Shown one piece after another: positions 9,337-19,552 of a DNA stretch of 64,000 nucleotides (positions are counted from its first letter, which is position 1; each line of letters starts with the position of its first letter). A model generated the notes under the pieces. It was given only the letters and a program-made list of their open reading frames with translations. It did no database searches and was not told where the DNA came from. The position numbers and the translations under genes were made by a program. The stretch comes from Agrobacterium genomosp. 13 str. CFBP 6927 (GTDB lineage Bacteria > Pseudomonadota > Alphaproteobacteria > Rhizobiales > Rhizobiaceae): the NCBI GenBank assembly GCA_900012615.1, contig LT009757.1, positions 611,205-675,204 of the forward strand. Reading direction: 5' to 3'.

Positions 9337-10193
9337 GCCGCCTCACCTCCGGCAGATTTCAGGGGAACAACCGTATCCAGCGCGAATTCGCGGGAATTGC
9401 GCAGATTGGGAATTTTTCCGCGCGCGGCAGCCACGAGCGACGTATCGATCTCGGCGAAGATAATCTCTTCACCGGCACCACCGGCAATTGCCAGCACCTT
9501 GCCCCATGGATCGATGATGATGGAATGACCGAAGGTTTCGCGACCGTCCTCATGCACGCCGGCCTGCGCGGCGGCAATGACAAAAGCACCATTTTCAATG
9601 GCGCGGGCGCGCAGCAGAATTTCCCAGTGGGCTTCCCCCGTCTGGCGGGTGAAGGCGGCCGGAACCGTCAGAACCTCGGCGCCGGCAAGCGCTTCCGCCC
9701 GGAAAAGCTGTGGGAACCGAACGTCGTAGCAGATCGCAAAGCCGAATTTTGCCAGCGGAAGTTCGGCGACACGCGCCTCGACCCCGGGTTCATAGGCAGC
9801 GCTTTCGCGCCAGCTCTCGCCATTGTCGAGATCGACATCGAACATATGGATCTTGTCATAGCTGCAGATACGCGACCCGTCCGGCGCGAAGAGAAAACCG
9901 CGATTGGCGATCTTGCCATCCGTACGGGCAATCGCCGTCGAACCGACATGGACATGAATGCCGAGTTCGCGTGCCAGCCGCGCGGCGGTCGCGACAATAA
10001 TATCGCCATCATCATCACGCAGCTGGGCGCGTAGCGCCTGCCGGTCTTTCTGGATGGCGCCGGTCATTTCCGGCGTCTGGACATAGACAGCACCTTCAGC
10101 CGCAGCGGCACGCACCAGGCGCTCCATATCGGCGGCATTCTTTACCGGGTCGACGCCGGATCGCATCTGAATGGCGGCAGCCTTGAAAGTCAT
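9333..10193 (-). CDS. Carbon-nitrogen hydrolase (nitrilase superfamily), Nit1-like amidase
   Basis: A 286-residue nitrilase-fold enzyme. The Glu-Lys-Cys triad is visible: TPEMTGAIQ (Glu), YDKIHMFDV (Lys) and ICYDVRFPQLFR (Cys). The last motif is that of the Nit1/NitFhit branch, known for deaminated glutathione amidase, a repair enzyme. Location beside glutaredoxin fits glutathione metabolism, but substrate is inferred. The start chosen, ATG at 10193, has GGAGG seven bases upstream; an ATG at 10205 is possible. Confidence 0.88.
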   Translation of the reverse strand: MTFKAAAIQMRSGVDPVKNAADMERLVRAAAAEGAVYVQTPEMTGAIQKDRQALRAQLRDDDGDIIVATAARLARELGIHVHVGSTAIARTDGKIANRGFLFAPDGSRICSYDKIHMFDVDLDNGESWRESAAYEPGVEARVAELPLAKFGFAICYDVRFPQLFRAEALAGAEVLTVPAAFTRQTGEAHWEILLRARAIENGAFVIAAAQAGVHEDGRETFGHSIIIDPWGKVLAIAGGAGEEIIFAEIDTSLVAAARGKIPNLRNSREFALDTVVPLKSAGGEAA

Positions 10194-10222
10194 CACGTCC
10201 TCCATGCCCGGAATAGAGCCGA

Positions 10223-10477
10223 TCAGGCGGCCAACATAATGTCGAGTTTACCGGCACGCTCCAGCGCATGCAGATCATCGCAGCCGCCGACATGCTCGCC
10301 ATTGATGAAGATTTGCGGGAAGGTCGTGCCGCCGGATTTCTCGATCATTTCCTGCCGGTATTCCGGCGTCGTCGTGGCGTTATATTCAGCGTAGTCGACG
10401 CCCTTGCTGTCCAGCAGCGCCTTGGCGCGCGCGCAATAGCCACAAAAATCCCGCGTATAGATCGTCACCGGTGCCAT
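10223..10477 (-). CDS. grxC: Glutaredoxin 3
   Basis: An 84-residue cytosolic dithiol glutaredoxin that uses glutathione to reduce disulfides. The active site is CGYC, in place of the more usual CPYC, near residue 11. The cis-Pro TFPQIFING and the glutathione-binding GGCDDLHAL follow. The start at 10477 has GGAAG upstream; an N-terminal extension to 10525 lacks similarity to the family. It lies in the comF-grxC-nitrilase-DUF1178 minus-strand group. Confidence 0.94.
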   Translation of the reverse strand: MAPVTIYTRDFCGYCARAKALLDSKGVDYAEYNATTTPEYRQEMIEKSGGTTFPQIFINGEHVGGCDDLHALERAGKLDIMLAA

Positions 10478-10537
10478 GTTCTTCCAAGCCTCGCAAACAT
10501 GCGCCGAAGCGCACAATTTCCTCATCGCATTCAGGCT

Positions 10538-11329
10538 TCATATAGGCGCGGAAATGGCCATTGCAAAGGTCAAAACGGTCACTTCCGCGGCACCCGCTTT
10601 CCGCAGCGCACGGCTTGCCGCACCGACCGTCGCACCCGTGGTGTAAACATCGTCAACCAGCACCACACGCTTGCCGAAAATTCCCATTTCCCGACCGGAT
10701 GATATTGCAAAAGCACCGCGCATATTGTCCCGCCGGGCAAGTGCCGAAAGCCCCACCTGCCGCTCGGTCGGCTTTACCCGCAACAGCGTATCCACAAGCA
10801 GGGGCTTGCCGGCGGCCTTGGCCAGATGCCGTGCCAGTTCAGCAGACTGATTGAACCGGCGACGCCAGAAACGGTGGCGATGCAAGGGCACAGGCACGAT
10901 ACAATCGCAGGCGTCAACCGTCCCATCACTCGCTCTCAGCATCCACAGCGCCATAAGCCGGGCAAGATCGGTCCGGTCCTGATATTTCAGCCGGTGCACG
11001 AGCTTGCGAGCGGTTCCCTCATGGCTTGCGGCTGCGCGCAGCCGATCAAAGGGCGGCGGATTTGCGATAGCCTCAGCGCTCACAGCGCCTTCGCCGTGAT
11101 CCCGGGAAAACGGAATGCCGAGAACCTCGCAAAACGGGCGATCGATGAAGCTGACATCCCGCCAGCAATCGGGGCACAGGGCGCCCTCGCCGCCCGTCAT
11201 GCGGGCGCATCCGGCGCAGGTCGGCGGATAAACCATGCGGAAGGCCGAGCGCAATGTGACGCGTGCCGCCGCCGACACGGCAGCGGACTTCGACAGCAAT
11301 CCCGAAAACAGATCATCACCAGCACCCAT
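10538..11329 (-). CDS. ComF family phosphoribosyltransferase-like protein
   Basis: A 263-residue ComF-type protein. An N-terminal four-cysteine zinc finger (CAGCARMTGGEGALCPDCW, about residues 39-57) precedes a type I PRTase domain whose PRPP loop reads RVVLVDDVYTTGATVGA (about 222-238). Homologues (ComF/GntX) take part in DNA uptake or gluconate use; the role in rhizobia is unclear. It is the first gene of the grxC group; the ribosome-binding site is weak, so the start is less certain. Confidence 0.9.
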   Translation of the reverse strand: MGAGDDLFSGLLSKSAAVSAAARVTLRSAFRMVYPPTCAGCARMTGGEGALCPDCWRDVSFIDRPFCEVLGIPFSRDHGEGAVSAEAIANPPPFDRLRAAASHEGTARKLVHRLKYQDRTDLARLMALWMLRASDGTVDACDCIVPVPLHRHRFWRRRFNQSAELARHLAKAAGKPLLVDTLLRVKPTERQVGLSALARRDNMRGAFAISSGREMGIFGKRVVLVDDVYTTGATVGAASRALRKAGAAEVTVLTFAMAISAPI

Positions 11330-11472
11330 GAGGTTGACTTTACCGCCGAACGGGTGCCTTTGCGAGAGCGATATGGTCCGGTCTCATCCCGGCAAAACGA
11401 TGCCCAAGCGGCATGACAGCAACGATGCGGCCCGCCGATCCCAAAGGCGATGGAGGCCGAGCAGGCAAGACG

Positions 11473-12354
11473 ATGGATATTCTCTTTGACCAGGCCCTGA
11501 TTGAACAAAACCGTCACCGGGCGTGGAGCCGGCGTGACGACAAGGCCCTGTTCCTTCTCGACATGGCAGCCGAGGAGCTTGCCGACAGGCTCGCAATCGT
11601 CGAGCGCCGGTTCGAGACCGCAATCGAGCTGCATGGCGGAACGGGCGTCACTGCCCGGCGCGTGGCCGAGACAGGCAAGGTGGATATTATCCGCCGCATC
11701 GAGACCGAGAGCAGTTTTACGACGGATGGAAATAGGCCCGAGGCCGCTTCCATGGAGCATCTGCCGCTTGAGGAGGCTTCTGCCAATCTCGTCGTTTCGC
11801 CGCTTGCCCTGCATCTTACCAATGATACGCCCGGTGCGCTGATCCAGATAAGGCGGGCATTGAAGCCGGACGGGCTGTTTCTCGGCGCCATTCCCGGCAG
11901 CGGCACCTTGCAGGAATTGCGCGACGTGCTTTTGACGGCAGAGGCTGAACTGACCGGCGGCGCAAGCCCGCGCGTCATTCCCTTTGCCGATGTGCGCGAC
12001 GTCGGTGCGCTTTTGCAGCGCGCCGGTTTTGCGCTCCCTGTCACCGATTCGGAAACCTACACGGTACGTTACGACTCGATTTTTCCCCTGATGCGCGACC
12101 TGCGCGCCATGGGCATGGCCAATCCGCTGGCAAGCCGCAGCAGAAAACCGCTCAACCGCGCGTTTTTCCTGCGCGCAGCGGAACTTTACGCCGAGCGTTA
12201 TTCCGATCCGGACGGGCGGATAAGGGCGACGTTTTCCATCATCTATGTTTCAGGCTGGGCGCCGCATGAGAGCCAGCAGAAACCGCTAAAGCCCGGCTCC
12301 GCCAAGATGCGCCTCGCCGACGCTCTGAAGACAACTGAGGTCAAGCTTTCCTGA
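11473..12354 (+). CDS. SAM-dependent methyltransferase, NDUFAF5/BioC-like
   Basis: A 293-residue methyltransferase-fold protein. MDILFDQALIEQNRHRAW at the N-terminus and the post-core MEHLPLEEASANLVVSPLALHL match the bacterial family related to the mitochondrial complex I assembly factor NDUFAF5. The motif I region (FETAIELHGGTGVTARRVA) is less glycine-rich than in classic methyltransferases, as is usual in this subgroup. An in-frame ATG at 11413 would add 20 unconserved residues. It diverges from comF. Substrate unknown. Confidence 0.82.
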   Translation: MDILFDQALIEQNRHRAWSRRDDKALFLLDMAAEELADRLAIVERRFETAIELHGGTGVTARRVAETGKVDIIRRIETESSFTTDGNRPEAASMEHLPLEEASANLVVSPLALHLTNDTPGALIQIRRALKPDGLFLGAIPGSGTLQELRDVLLTAEAELTGGASPRVIPFADVRDVGALLQRAGFALPVTDSETYTVRYDSIFPLMRDLRAMGMANPLASRSRKPLNRAFFLRAAELYAERYSDPDGRIRATFSIIYVSGWAPHESQQKPLKPGSAKMRLADALKTTEVKLS

Positions 12355-12369
12355 GCGACCGGGGCGATT

Positions 12370-12540
12370 TCAGCTGTTGGCGAACGTGTCAGCGATAAGC
12401 TGGAACACTGTATTGATATTGCCGCTGATGGCGGTTGCGCCACCGATGAGTGCGGCGGAAATCAGTCCGACAATTAAGCCATATTCGACCGCGGTCGCGC
12501 CGCGTTCGTCCTTATAGAAACCGATCAAAAAATGCAGCAC
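12370..12540 (-). CDS. Flp-type IVb pilin
   Basis: A 56-residue pilin. KDERGATAVEYGLIVGLISAA is the Flp/Fap pattern: a short leader, prepilin peptidase cleavage after the Gly, a hydrophobic helix and the Glu-Tyr pair. The GTG at 12540 has GGGGA seven bases upstream and gives the usual leader length; an ATG at 12561 would add seven residues. No tad/cpa assembly genes are present in the window, so this is an orphan pilin that would rely on a locus elsewhere. Confidence 0.85.
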   Translation of the reverse strand: MLHFLIGFYKDERGATAVEYGLIVGLISAALIGGATAISGNINTVFQLIADTFANS

Positions 12541-12657
12541 AGGATATTCCCCATCCGCCATCCGGTGCGCTCAGCCAGCCGGCATTATGACATATTGAAA
12601 TCGGATTTATCTTAAGGCCGAGCGCATGAGGGATTCGTTACCGATGATGGTAAACGA

Positions 12658-12972
12658 TCAGCAACCGCTCTCATTGCTATAGCCAGTGACGACACAGGGC
12701 ATCTCCGGCATCGGCTGGGTAATGCTGCGACGGATGGAATAGGTCTTGCCGGCATCGGTCTTCTTGATGGAGCCGGTGCTTATCATGTCGTAATTATCGG
12801 GGAACTGCGCCACCCGGGTCGAGGACTTGCCGGCCAGCATGGGGGTGACGATCAGGGAGAGCGCGATCACCGCCGTCCCGAAAAGCAGGGCGACGTTGAG
12901 AACACCGGTGCGACGGGATTTATTGGAATAAGAGTGACGACCTTCCACCGTCTTCCAGAAATCCTCGTTCAT
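12658..12972 (-). CDS. Hypothetical single-pass membrane protein
   Basis: A 104-residue protein of unknown function. A polar N-terminus (MNEDFWKTVEGRHSYSNKSR) is followed by one membrane helix (about residues 27-46, VALLFGTAVIALSLIVTPML) and a polar domain ending in CVVTGYSNESGC, whose two cysteines could form a disulfide in the periplasm. The ATG at 12972 has GAGG upstream; a TTG two codons earlier is the alternative. It lies beside the Flp pilin gene, but a link is not established. Confidence 0.65.
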   Translation of the reverse strand: MNEDFWKTVEGRHSYSNKSRRTGVLNVALLFGTAVIALSLIVTPMLAGKSSTRVAQFPDNYDMISTGSIKKTDAGKTYSIRRSITQPMPEMPCVVTGYSNESGC

Positions 12973-13130
12973 GACCAACCTCGTCTCGCGCAGTTTACCG
13001 CTTCTTTAGATTAACAATCTGCCAGAGGGTGCTGAACGATCTCTTAACGCAGCCCCGTTTTGGCACGGCAAAACCGGGATACATCGCCTTTTCACGAAGC
13101 TGTTACGGCGTGAGGCACGCCAGCTGCGCT

Positions 13131-13544
13131 TTAAAGCAGGTCCTGAAGGAAGGGGATGAGCGGCTCGTCGGCCGGTGGCATGGGGTAGTCGCGCAGGGCC
13201 TGCGGCTTTACCCATTTTATCGCCTGCCCTTCCCGCCCATGGGCAATGCCCTCGTAACGGCGGCAGACATAGAGCGGCATCAGCAGGTGAAAAGTCTCGT
13301 AGGTGTGGCTGGCGAAAGTCAGCGGCGCAAGGCAGGCGACCTTGGTTTTCACACCGAGTTCCTCATCCAGTTCACGGACGAGGGTTTCCTCCGGCGTCTC
13401 GCCATGCTCCACCTTACCACCCGGAAACTCCCAGAGACCGGCAAGCGACTTGCCTTCCGGACGCTGGGCCAGAAGGATGCGGCCATCCTGATCCAGCAGG
13501 GCACAGGCGGCGACCAGCAGGATTTTTTTGCCCGCTTCACTCAT
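13131..13544 (-). CDS. mutT: Nudix hydrolase, MutT-like 8-oxo-dGTP diphosphatase
   Basis: A 137-residue Nudix enzyme expected to cleanse the nucleotide pool of oxidised dGTP. The Nudix box reads GGKVEHGETPEETLVRELDE followed by ELG (about residues 42-64), with all catalytic Glu/Arg positions present. The N-terminal LLVAACALLDQDGRILLAQRP and the WEFPGG lead-in are MutT-like. Its ATG overlaps the upstream acetyltransferase stop by four bases, so it is translationally coupled. Confidence 0.9.
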   Translation of the reverse strand: MSEAGKKILLVAACALLDQDGRILLAQRPEGKSLAGLWEFPGGKVEHGETPEETLVRELDEELGVKTKVACLAPLTFASHTYETFHLLMPLYVCRRYEGIAHGREGQAIKWVKPQALRDYPMPPADEPLIPFLQDLL

Positions 13545-14317
13545 TCTCCCGCACCTTTGCGCCAGTAGCGATAGCTATAGGCCTCGCTGAAACCGAATTT
13601 TTCGTAAAGCGCAATCGCGGGTGCGTTGGTTGAAACAACCTGCAACCAGGCGCTTTTGGCACCGCTGATCCTTGCCCACCGCAGCGCTGAGGCCAGAATC
13701 TGGGTGCCGAGCCCCTTCTGGCGATGCGACCTCGCAACATCGAGCGAGAGGATGCCGGCAAGATCGTTGTCCTGCACGCAGATGACGGTCGCAAGCGCGC
13801 TGCCTTCAACTTCCTCGTTGATGAACAGGCCAAGCGTCGGCTTGATCGAACTGACGATTTCCGCAATCGCCGGCCTTTGGGCCGGGTCGCCATCGCTGAC
13901 CTTGATGCTCGCTTCGACAAAGCGGCCAATATCGTGGCTAGGCAGGCTGACGAGGGTTTCCGGCAATTCCATGCCGGCAAGATCAGCCGTCATGACCTTG
14001 ACCTCTTCGAAAACAGACCAGCCATCCTCCACGAGGAAAGCCTTGAGCTGCGGCGGCATCAGCGTCGTTTCGCGCACCACCAGCTGGCGGCCGAAATCCT
14101 CGAAACGCTTGCGGGCCTTTTCCAGCCGCACCGCGCAATTGCCGTAATCGGAGGGATCGAGCGGCACCACGCAGTTGATGCGCTTGGAAGGGTGCGAACC
14201 CGTGAGGCGAATCTGCCAGCTGCCATCATACATCACGGACGAGGCAGGCCATGCCCGGAAGCTGACGGCTTCCAGACGGCGAACCAGCGGCAGATTGACG
14301 GCCTTGTTTTCCTGCAT
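13541..14317 (-). CDS. GNAT family N-acetyltransferase
   Basis: A 258-residue protein whose C-terminal half is a GNAT domain: LAGILSLDVARSHRQKGLGTQI (motif A, near residue 195) binds acetyl-CoA and ALYEKFGFSEAYSYRYW is motif B. The N-terminal ~120 residues form a second, degenerate domain (VSFRAWPASSVMYDGSW), a layout seen in rhizobial acetyltransferases beside argJ. Substrate unknown. The ATG at 14317 follows GAAGAGA. Operon with argJ upstream (18-base gap) and mutT downstream. Confidence 0.88.
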   Translation of the reverse strand: MQENKAVNLPLVRRLEAVSFRAWPASSVMYDGSWQIRLTGSHPSKRINCVVPLDPSDYGNCAVRLEKARKRFEDFGRQLVVRETTLMPPQLKAFLVEDGWSVFEEVKVMTADLAGMELPETLVSLPSHDIGRFVEASIKVSDGDPAQRPAIAEIVSSIKPTLGLFINEEVEGSALATVICVQDNDLAGILSLDVARSHRQKGLGTQILASALRWARISGAKSAWLQVVSTNAPAIALYEKFGFSEAYSYRYWRKGAGE

Positions 14318-14335
14318 TCTCTTCGGCTCCAACGG

Positions 14336-15577
14336 TCAGCTCCGGTAGTCGCCGTTGATCGCAACATATTCCTTGGTCAGATCGCAGGTCCAGACAGTGG
14401 CGGTGCCCTGACCGAGACCGATATCCACCTTCACCGGAATGTCCTCCAGCCGCATCACGGCCGTGGTCTCGGCTTCCGAATAGGCGGGATCGCGTTCGCC
14501 ATTGACGGCCACGCGCACATCGCCGAACCAGATGGCAAGACGGTCACGATCGGCCATTTCGCCGGATTTACCGACAGCCATGACGACACGGCCCCAGTTG
14601 GCGTCTTCGCCGGCAACGGCGGTCTTCACCAGAGGCGAATTGGCGATGGACAGGGCTATCTTCTTGGCGGCGGCATCGTTTTCCGCACCTGTGACGGTGA
14701 CTTCCACCATCTTGCGTGCGCCCTCACCGTCACGCACCACCTGCAAAGCCAGATCCTTCAAAAGATCGTTGAGCGCAGCGCGGAAGGAGGACAAGCGCTC
14801 GTCATCGGCGCTCGTTACCTTCACCTGACCATCTTCAGCCGCCGTTCCCGTGGCAAACAGCATCAGCGTGTCTGACGTGGATGTGTCGCTGTCGACCGTC
14901 ACGGAATTGAAGGTTGGGCCGACACCGGCGGAAAGCAGGGATTGCAGGGCGGCGGGCTCAATATCGGCATCCGTCACCACAAAAGAGAGCATCGTCGCCA
15001 TATCGGGAGCAATCATGCCCGCCCCCTTGGAAATACCATTGATCGTCACGATCACGCCGCCGATTTCGGCTGTGCGGGTCGCGACCTTGGGATAGGTGTC
15101 GGTGGTCATGATCGCCTTGGCAGCTTCCTGCCAGAAATCGGCTTCCGCCCTGACATTCATGTCGCCGAGAACACCGGCAAATTTCGAGGCATCGAGCGGT
15201 TCGCCGATCACGCCCGTCGATGCGAGAAACACTTCACCCTCAGAGCAGCCGACGGCGGCGGCGGCGGATTTCGCCGTCAGTTCGGTCGCCGCCTTGCCCT
15301 TGACACCGGTAAAGGCGTTGGCGTTGCCGGAATTGACCACCACGGCGCGCGCCATGCCGCCGCCGAGATTGGCGCGGCAGAAATCGACGGGGGCCGAGGG
15401 GCACTTCGATTTGGTAAAGACGCCTGCCACACTTGCCGGCTTGTCGAATACCATCAGGAGAACGTCAGTACGGTTCTTGTACTTGATGCCGGCGGCAGCC
15501 GTCGCCATGCGAACACCGCGCAGCGCGGGCATCTCGGGATAGGATTTCGGAGCGAGCGGGGAAACGGCAACGGACAT
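14336..15577 (-). CDS. argJ: Bifunctional ornithine acetyltransferase/N-acetylglutamate synthase ArgJ
   Basis: A 413-residue arginine-pathway enzyme that moves the acetyl group from N-acetylornithine to glutamate and can also use acetyl-CoA. The autocleavage site is visible: [16 protein letters not shown], with cleavage expected before the Thr of MATML, near residue 190. Length and the C-terminal NGDYRS are typical. The start [12 protein letters not shown] is the family one; an upstream in-frame extension covers the intergenic hairpin and is rejected. It leads the argJ-GNAT-mutT operon. Confidence 0.96.
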   Translation of the reverse strand: MSVAVSPLAPKSYPEMPALRGVRMATAAAGIKYKNRTDVLLMVFDKPASVAGVFTKSKCPSAPVDFCRANLGGGMARAVVVNSGNANAFTGVKGKAATELTAKSAAAAVGCSEGEVFLASTGVIGEPLDASKFAGVLGDMNVRAEADFWQEAAKAIMTTDTYPKVATRTAEIGGVIVTINGISKGAGMIAPDMATMLSFVVTDADIEPAALQSLLSAGVGPTFNSVTVDSDTSTSDTLMLFATGTAAEDGQVKVTSADDERLSSFRAALNDLLKDLALQVVRDGEGARKMVEVTVTGAENDAAAKKIALSIANSPLVKTAVAGEDANWGRVVMAVGKSGEMADRDRLAIWFGDVRVAVNGERDPAYSEAETTAVMRLEDIPVKVDIGLGQGTATVWTCDLTKEYVAINGDYRS

Positions 15578-15630
15578 GAGGAAGCGCCTGAAATTCTGGA
15601 AAAGAGAGGTATGGGAATGCTTGAGATGAA

Positions 15631-15656
15631 ACGGGGCGGCCTGTAAGCCGCCCCGT
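15631..15656 (-). terminator. Strong hairpin between the parvulin gene and argJ
   Basis: ACGGGGCGGC (15631-15640) pairs perfectly with GCCGCCCCGT (15647-15656) around a 6-nt loop. It lies 15 bases after the stop of the minus-strand parvulin gene. Only TTT follows in that direction, so termination may be partial. Confidence 0.7.
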
Positions 15657-15670
15657 AACATGGGTCATTA

Positions 15671-16534
15671 TTACTGCTGCGGCTGAGCCTGCTGTTCTTT
15701 CGTGGCTTCGTCGTAGCCCTTCTTCAGCGTCTCATCCATGATTTCGATCTTCTGGTCAGCCTTTGCCTTCTCGATGAGGGCAACGTACTTGTCACGCATG
15801 ACAAGCTGACGAACCTGCGGCTCGACCTGCTCGAAAGCCGGCGGCGGAGCGATGCGCTTGTCTTCCAGCTTGATGACGTGGAAGCCGAACTGCGTCTTCA
15901 CAGGGGTCTTGGTGTAGGCGCCCTTTTCGAGGCCGAAAGCGGCTTCTTCGAATTCCGGCACCATGCGGCCCTTGCCGAACCAGCCGAGATCGCCGCCGTC
16001 ATCCTTGTTGGAATCGGTCGACTTCTCCTTGGCGAGGGCCGCGAACTCCTTGCCCGAATCAAGCTGCTTGATGATGTCCTTGGCTTCATCTTCGCTCGCG
16101 ACCAGAATGTGGGCGGCCTTGATTTCTTCTTCCTGCGGCAGGGCTGCGACTTCCTTGTCGTAGCGCGCCTTCACTTCGTCGGCGGTAACGGCATCAACCA
16201 CATGCTTGCGGAAATAGGCATTGTGCAGCTCACGGTCCTGGATGAATTCCATGCGCTTCTTGAAATCCTCGGTCTTTTCCAGACCTTCGGCGCTGGCGTT
16301 CTTCACCAGAAGCTTGACGTCGATCGCGCCGGAAAGGGCTGCAACCTTCTTCTGCTCGTCGGGAAGCTGCGCGAGCTGCGGGTCGAGATTGCCCATGGCG
16401 AGGTCGAGTTCGGACTGGTGGATTTCCAGATCGCCGACCTTGGCGACAACCTTGTCTTCCTGTGCGAAAGCCGGAAGCTGGAGGCCGAGCGTGGCCACAA
16501 TCACCGCAGCCGCAATTTTATTATAGCGCAACAT
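15671..16534 (-). CDS. Periplasmic parvulin-type peptidyl-prolyl isomerase
   Basis: A 287-residue exported foldase of the SurA/PrsA kind. A signal peptide (MLRYNKIAAAVIVATLGLQLPAFA) is followed by an N-terminal helical chaperone part and a parvulin domain (about residues 135-230: IKAAHILVASEDEAKDIIKQ, GGDLGWFGKGRMVPEFEEAAF, TPVKTQFGFHVIKLEDKR). The tail is Gln-rich. The start at 16534 has AAGG upstream; the longer frame to 16615 would bury the signal peptide. It is divergent from secA, placing a folding factor next to the export motor. Confidence 0.92.
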   Translation of the reverse strand: MLRYNKIAAAVIVATLGLQLPAFAQEDKVVAKVGDLEIHQSELDLAMGNLDPQLAQLPDEQKKVAALSGAIDVKLLVKNASAEGLEKTEDFKKRMEFIQDRELHNAYFRKHVVDAVTADEVKARYDKEVAALPQEEEIKAAHILVASEDEAKDIIKQLDSGKEFAALAKEKSTDSNKDDGGDLGWFGKGRMVPEFEEAAFGLEKGAYTKTPVKTQFGFHVIKLEDKRIAPPPAFEQVEPQVRQLVMRDKYVALIEKAKADQKIEIMDETLKKGYDEATKEQQAQPQQ

Positions 16535-16634
16535 TTTGAACCTTTCGGGGACAATGCCGGCTCCAGACATGGTTTCCGGCTCTGAAAAAACTTCCAAACA
16601 CCGGATTGTGGCCATTCTGTAACGGGCAGAACCG

Positions 16635-16663
16635 TTGACATCATTTGCCCCCCCTCTTATCTG
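16635..16663 (+). promoter_or_regulatory. Probable secA promoter
   Basis: TTGACA (16635-16640) and TATCTG (16658-16663) are separated by 17 bases, about 115 bases ahead of the secA start. The -35 is a perfect consensus and the -10 is partial. Assigned by eye only. Confidence 0.5.
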
Positions 16664-16776
16664 TCACGCAACCTCGCGTCCAGATACGTTGAAGGGCGAA
16701 GTCCGTCATTTGTGCTGAAAACAGCGTGACGGAGAACAGCGCCCGGCAAAACGGAATTTCAGAAAGGGCCAGTAAG

Positions 16777-19494
16777 ATGGTCAGTCTCGGCGGAATAGCC
16801 CGCAAGTTGTTCGGTTCGGCAAATGATCGCCGCGTCCGCTCCTATAAAAGCAAGATCGCAGCCATCAATGCGCTGGAAGAGGCCACCAAGGCACTCTCCG
16901 ACGAAGCGCTGGCGGCCAAGACGGCGGAATTCCGCCAGCAGCTTGCCGACGGCAAGACGCTGGACGACCTGCTGATCCCGGCTTTCGCCGTCGCCCGTGA
17001 GGCGTCGCGCCGCGTTCTGCACATGCGCCCCTTCGACGTGCAGCTGACCGGCGGCATGATTCTGCATGGCGGCGCCATCGCCGAAATGAAGACCGGTGAA
17101 GGCAAGACACTGGTGGCGACCCTCGCGGTCTACCTCAACGCGCTCGCCGGCAAGGGCGTGCATGTCGTTACCGTCAACGACTACCTCGCCAAGCGCGACG
17201 CCGCCACGATGAGCAGGCTCTATGGCTTCCTCGGCCTGACGACCGGCGTCATCGTCCACGGCCTGGACGACGATCAGCGCCGCGAGGCCTATGCCTGCGA
17301 CATCACCTACGCGACAAATAACGAACTCGGCTTCGATTATCTGCGCGACAACATGAAATACGATCGCGCCCAGATGGTGCAGCGTGGCCACAACTACGCC
17401 ATCGTCGACGAAGTCGACTCGATCCTGGTCGATGAGGCGCGTACGCCACTCATCATTTCCGGCCCGCTGGACGATCGCTCCGATCTTTACAACACCATCG
17501 ACGCTTTCATTCCGCTTCTGTCGCCGGAAGATTACGAGATCGACGAGAAGCAGCGTTCGGCCAACTTCTCTGAAGACGGCACCGAGAAGCTCGAAAACCT
17601 GCTGCGTCAGGCGGGACTTCTGAAGGGCGAATCGCTTTACGACATCGAAAATGTCGCCATCGTCCACCACATCAACAACGCGCTGAAGGCCCACAAGCTC
17701 TTCACCCGCGACAAGGACTACATCGTCCGCAACGACGAGATCGTCATCATCGACGAGTTTACCGGCCGCATGATGCCGGGCCGCCGTTATTCCGAAGGTC
17801 AGCACCAGGCGCTGGAAGCCAAGGAAAAGGTGCAGATCCAGCCGGAAAACCAGACGCTTTCCTCCGTCACCTTCCAGAACTATTTCCGCATGTACTCAAA
17901 GCTTGCCGGCATGACCGGTACGGCATCGACGGAAGCGGAAGAATTCGGCAACATCTACGGCCTCGATGTCATCGAAGTGCCGACCAACCTGCCGATCCAG
18001 CGTATCGACGAGGATGACGAGGTTTACCGCACCGGCGAGGAGAAGTTCCTGGCCATCATCACCGAGATCAAGGCGGCGCATGAACGCGGCCAGCCGGTTC
18101 TCGTCGGCACCACGTCGATCGAAAAATCCGAACTTCTGGCCCATATGCTGCGCCAGTCCGGCTTTACCGATTTCCAGGTCCTGAACGCCCGTTATCACGA
18201 GCAGGAAGCCTATATCGTTTCGCAGGCCGGCGTTCCCGGCGCCGTGACCATCGCCACCAACATGGCCGGCCGCGGTACCGACATCCAGCTCGGCGGCAAC
18301 GTCGACATGCGCCTCGAGCGCGAGCTGGAAGGCATGGAGCCGGGTCCCGAGCTTGATGCGAAGGAAGAGGCGATCCGCGCCGAGATCAAGGTGCTCAAGG
18401 AAAAGGCGCTTGCCGCCGGCGGTCTTTACGTCATCGCCACCGAGCGCCACGAAAGCCGCCGTATCGACAACCAGCTGCGCGGCCGTTCCGGCCGTCAGGG
18501 CGACCCCGGCCGCTCGAAATTCTATCTCTCGCTCCAGGATGACCTGATGCGCATCTTCGGCTCCGAGCGCATGGACTCGATGCTGCAGAAGCTCGGCCTG
18601 AAGGAAGGCGAGGCCATCGTCCATCCCTGGATCAACAAGGCGCTGGAACGCGCCCAGAAGAAGGTCGAAGCCCGCAACTTCGAGACCCGCAAGAACCTTC
18701 TGAAATATGATGACGTGCTGAATGATCAGCGCAAGGTGATCTTCGATCAGCGCCTGGAGCTGATGGAAGCCGACAATATCGGCGAAACCGCAGCCGACAT
18801 GCGCAACGAGGTCATCGAAACGCTCGTCGCCAAGCATGTTCCGGAAAATGCCTATGCCGAACAGTGGGATATTGCCGGTCTGAAGGCTGGTATCGCCCAG
18901 TTCCTGAACCTCGACCTGCCGGTGGAGGAATGGGCCAAGGAAGAAGGCATCGCCGAGGACGACATTCTTCAGCGCGTTACCGAGGCGGCCGACAAATACG
19001 CCGCCGAGCGTGCGGAGCGTTTCGGTCCTGAGATCATGACCTATGTGGAACGTTCGGTCATTCTCCAGACGATCGACCATCTGTGGCGCGAACATATCGT
19101 CAACCTCGACCATCTGCGCTCCGTCGTCGGTTTCCGTGGTTACGCCCAGCGCGATCCGTTGCAGGAATACAAGGCGGAAGCCTTCGAGCTGTTCCAGGCA
19201 CTGCTGGCCAATCTGCGTGAAGGCGTCACCGCCCAGCTGATGCGCGTGGAGCTGGTGCAGCAGGAACCCCAACAGCCGGAACTGCCGGAAATGACCGCAC
19301 ATCACCTCGACCCGGTCACGGGCGAAGACGAGATGTCGCATGGCGGACAAGTCGTGCCGGTTGCTTTCGTGCCGAGCGAGGAGCGCGATCCGGAAAACCC
19401 CGCCACCTGGGGCCGTATCGGCCGCAACGAAATGTGCCCCTGCGGTTCGGGCAAGAAATACAAGCACTGCCACGGCGTTTACGAACAGGCCTAA
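16777..19494 (+). CDS. secA: Preprotein translocase motor ATPase SecA
   Basis: A 905-residue SecA that drives protein export through SecYEG. Walker A is MKTGEGKTL (about residue 103); [19 protein letters not shown], the preprotein cross-linking domain and [10 protein letters not shown] of the second nucleotide-binding fold follow. The C-terminus ends with the zinc motif [14 protein letters not shown], which binds SecB and lipid. The ATG at 16777 gives the family start [13 protein letters not shown]; an upstream in-frame ATG (16726) is unlikely. Followed by a strong terminator. Confidence 0.98.
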   Translation: MVSLGGIARKLFGSANDRRVRSYKSKIAAINALEEATKALSDEALAAKTAEFRQQLADGKTLDDLLIPAFAVAREASRRVLHMRPFDVQLTGGMILHGGAIAEMKTGEGKTLVATLAVYLNALAGKGVHVVTVNDYLAKRDAATMSRLYGFLGLTTGVIVHGLDDDQRREAYACDITYATNNELGFDYLRDNMKYDRAQMVQRGHNYAIVDEVDSILVDEARTPLIISGPLDDRSDLYNTIDAFIPLLSPEDYEIDEKQRSANFSEDGTEKLENLLRQAGLLKGESLYDIENVAIVHHINNALKAHKLFTRDKDYIVRNDEIVIIDEFTGRMMPGRRYSEGQHQALEAKEKVQIQPENQTLSSVTFQNYFRMYSKLAGMTGTASTEAEEFGNIYGLDVIEVPTNLPIQRIDEDDEVYRTGEEKFLAIITEIKAAHERGQPVLVGTTSIEKSELLAHMLRQSGFTDFQVLNARYHEQEAYIVSQAGVPGAVTIATNMAGRGTDIQLGGNVDMRLERELEGMEPGPELDAKEEAIRAEIKVLKEKALAAGGLYVIATERHESRRIDNQLRGRSGRQGDPGRSKFYLSLQDDLMRIFGSERMDSMLQKLGLKEGEAIVHPWINKALERAQKKVEARNFETRKNLLKYDDVLNDQRKVIFDQRLELMEADNIGETAADMRNEVIETLVAKHVPENAYAEQWDIAGLKAGIAQFLNLDLPVEEWAKEEGIAEDDILQRVTEAADKYAAERAERFGPEIMTYVERSVILQTIDHLWREHIVNLDHLRSVVGFRGYAQRDPLQEYKAEAFELFQALLANLREGVTAQLMRVELVQQEPQQPELPEMTAHHLDPVTGEDEMSHGGQVVPVAFVPSEERDPENPATWGRIGRNEMCPCGSGKKYKHCHGVYEQA

Positions 19495-19514
19495 GCCCGG
19501 TCGACCAGAAATGA

Positions 19515-19552
19515 AAAATCGCCCGTAACCTGCGTTACGGGCGATTTTGTTT
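19515..19552 (+). terminator. Rho-independent terminator after secA
   Basis: A perfect 15-bp stem: AAAATCGCCCGTAAC (19515-19529), a 4-nt loop, and GTTACGGGCGATTTT (19534-19548), then GTTT. It starts 21 bases past the secA stop. Confidence 0.92.
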
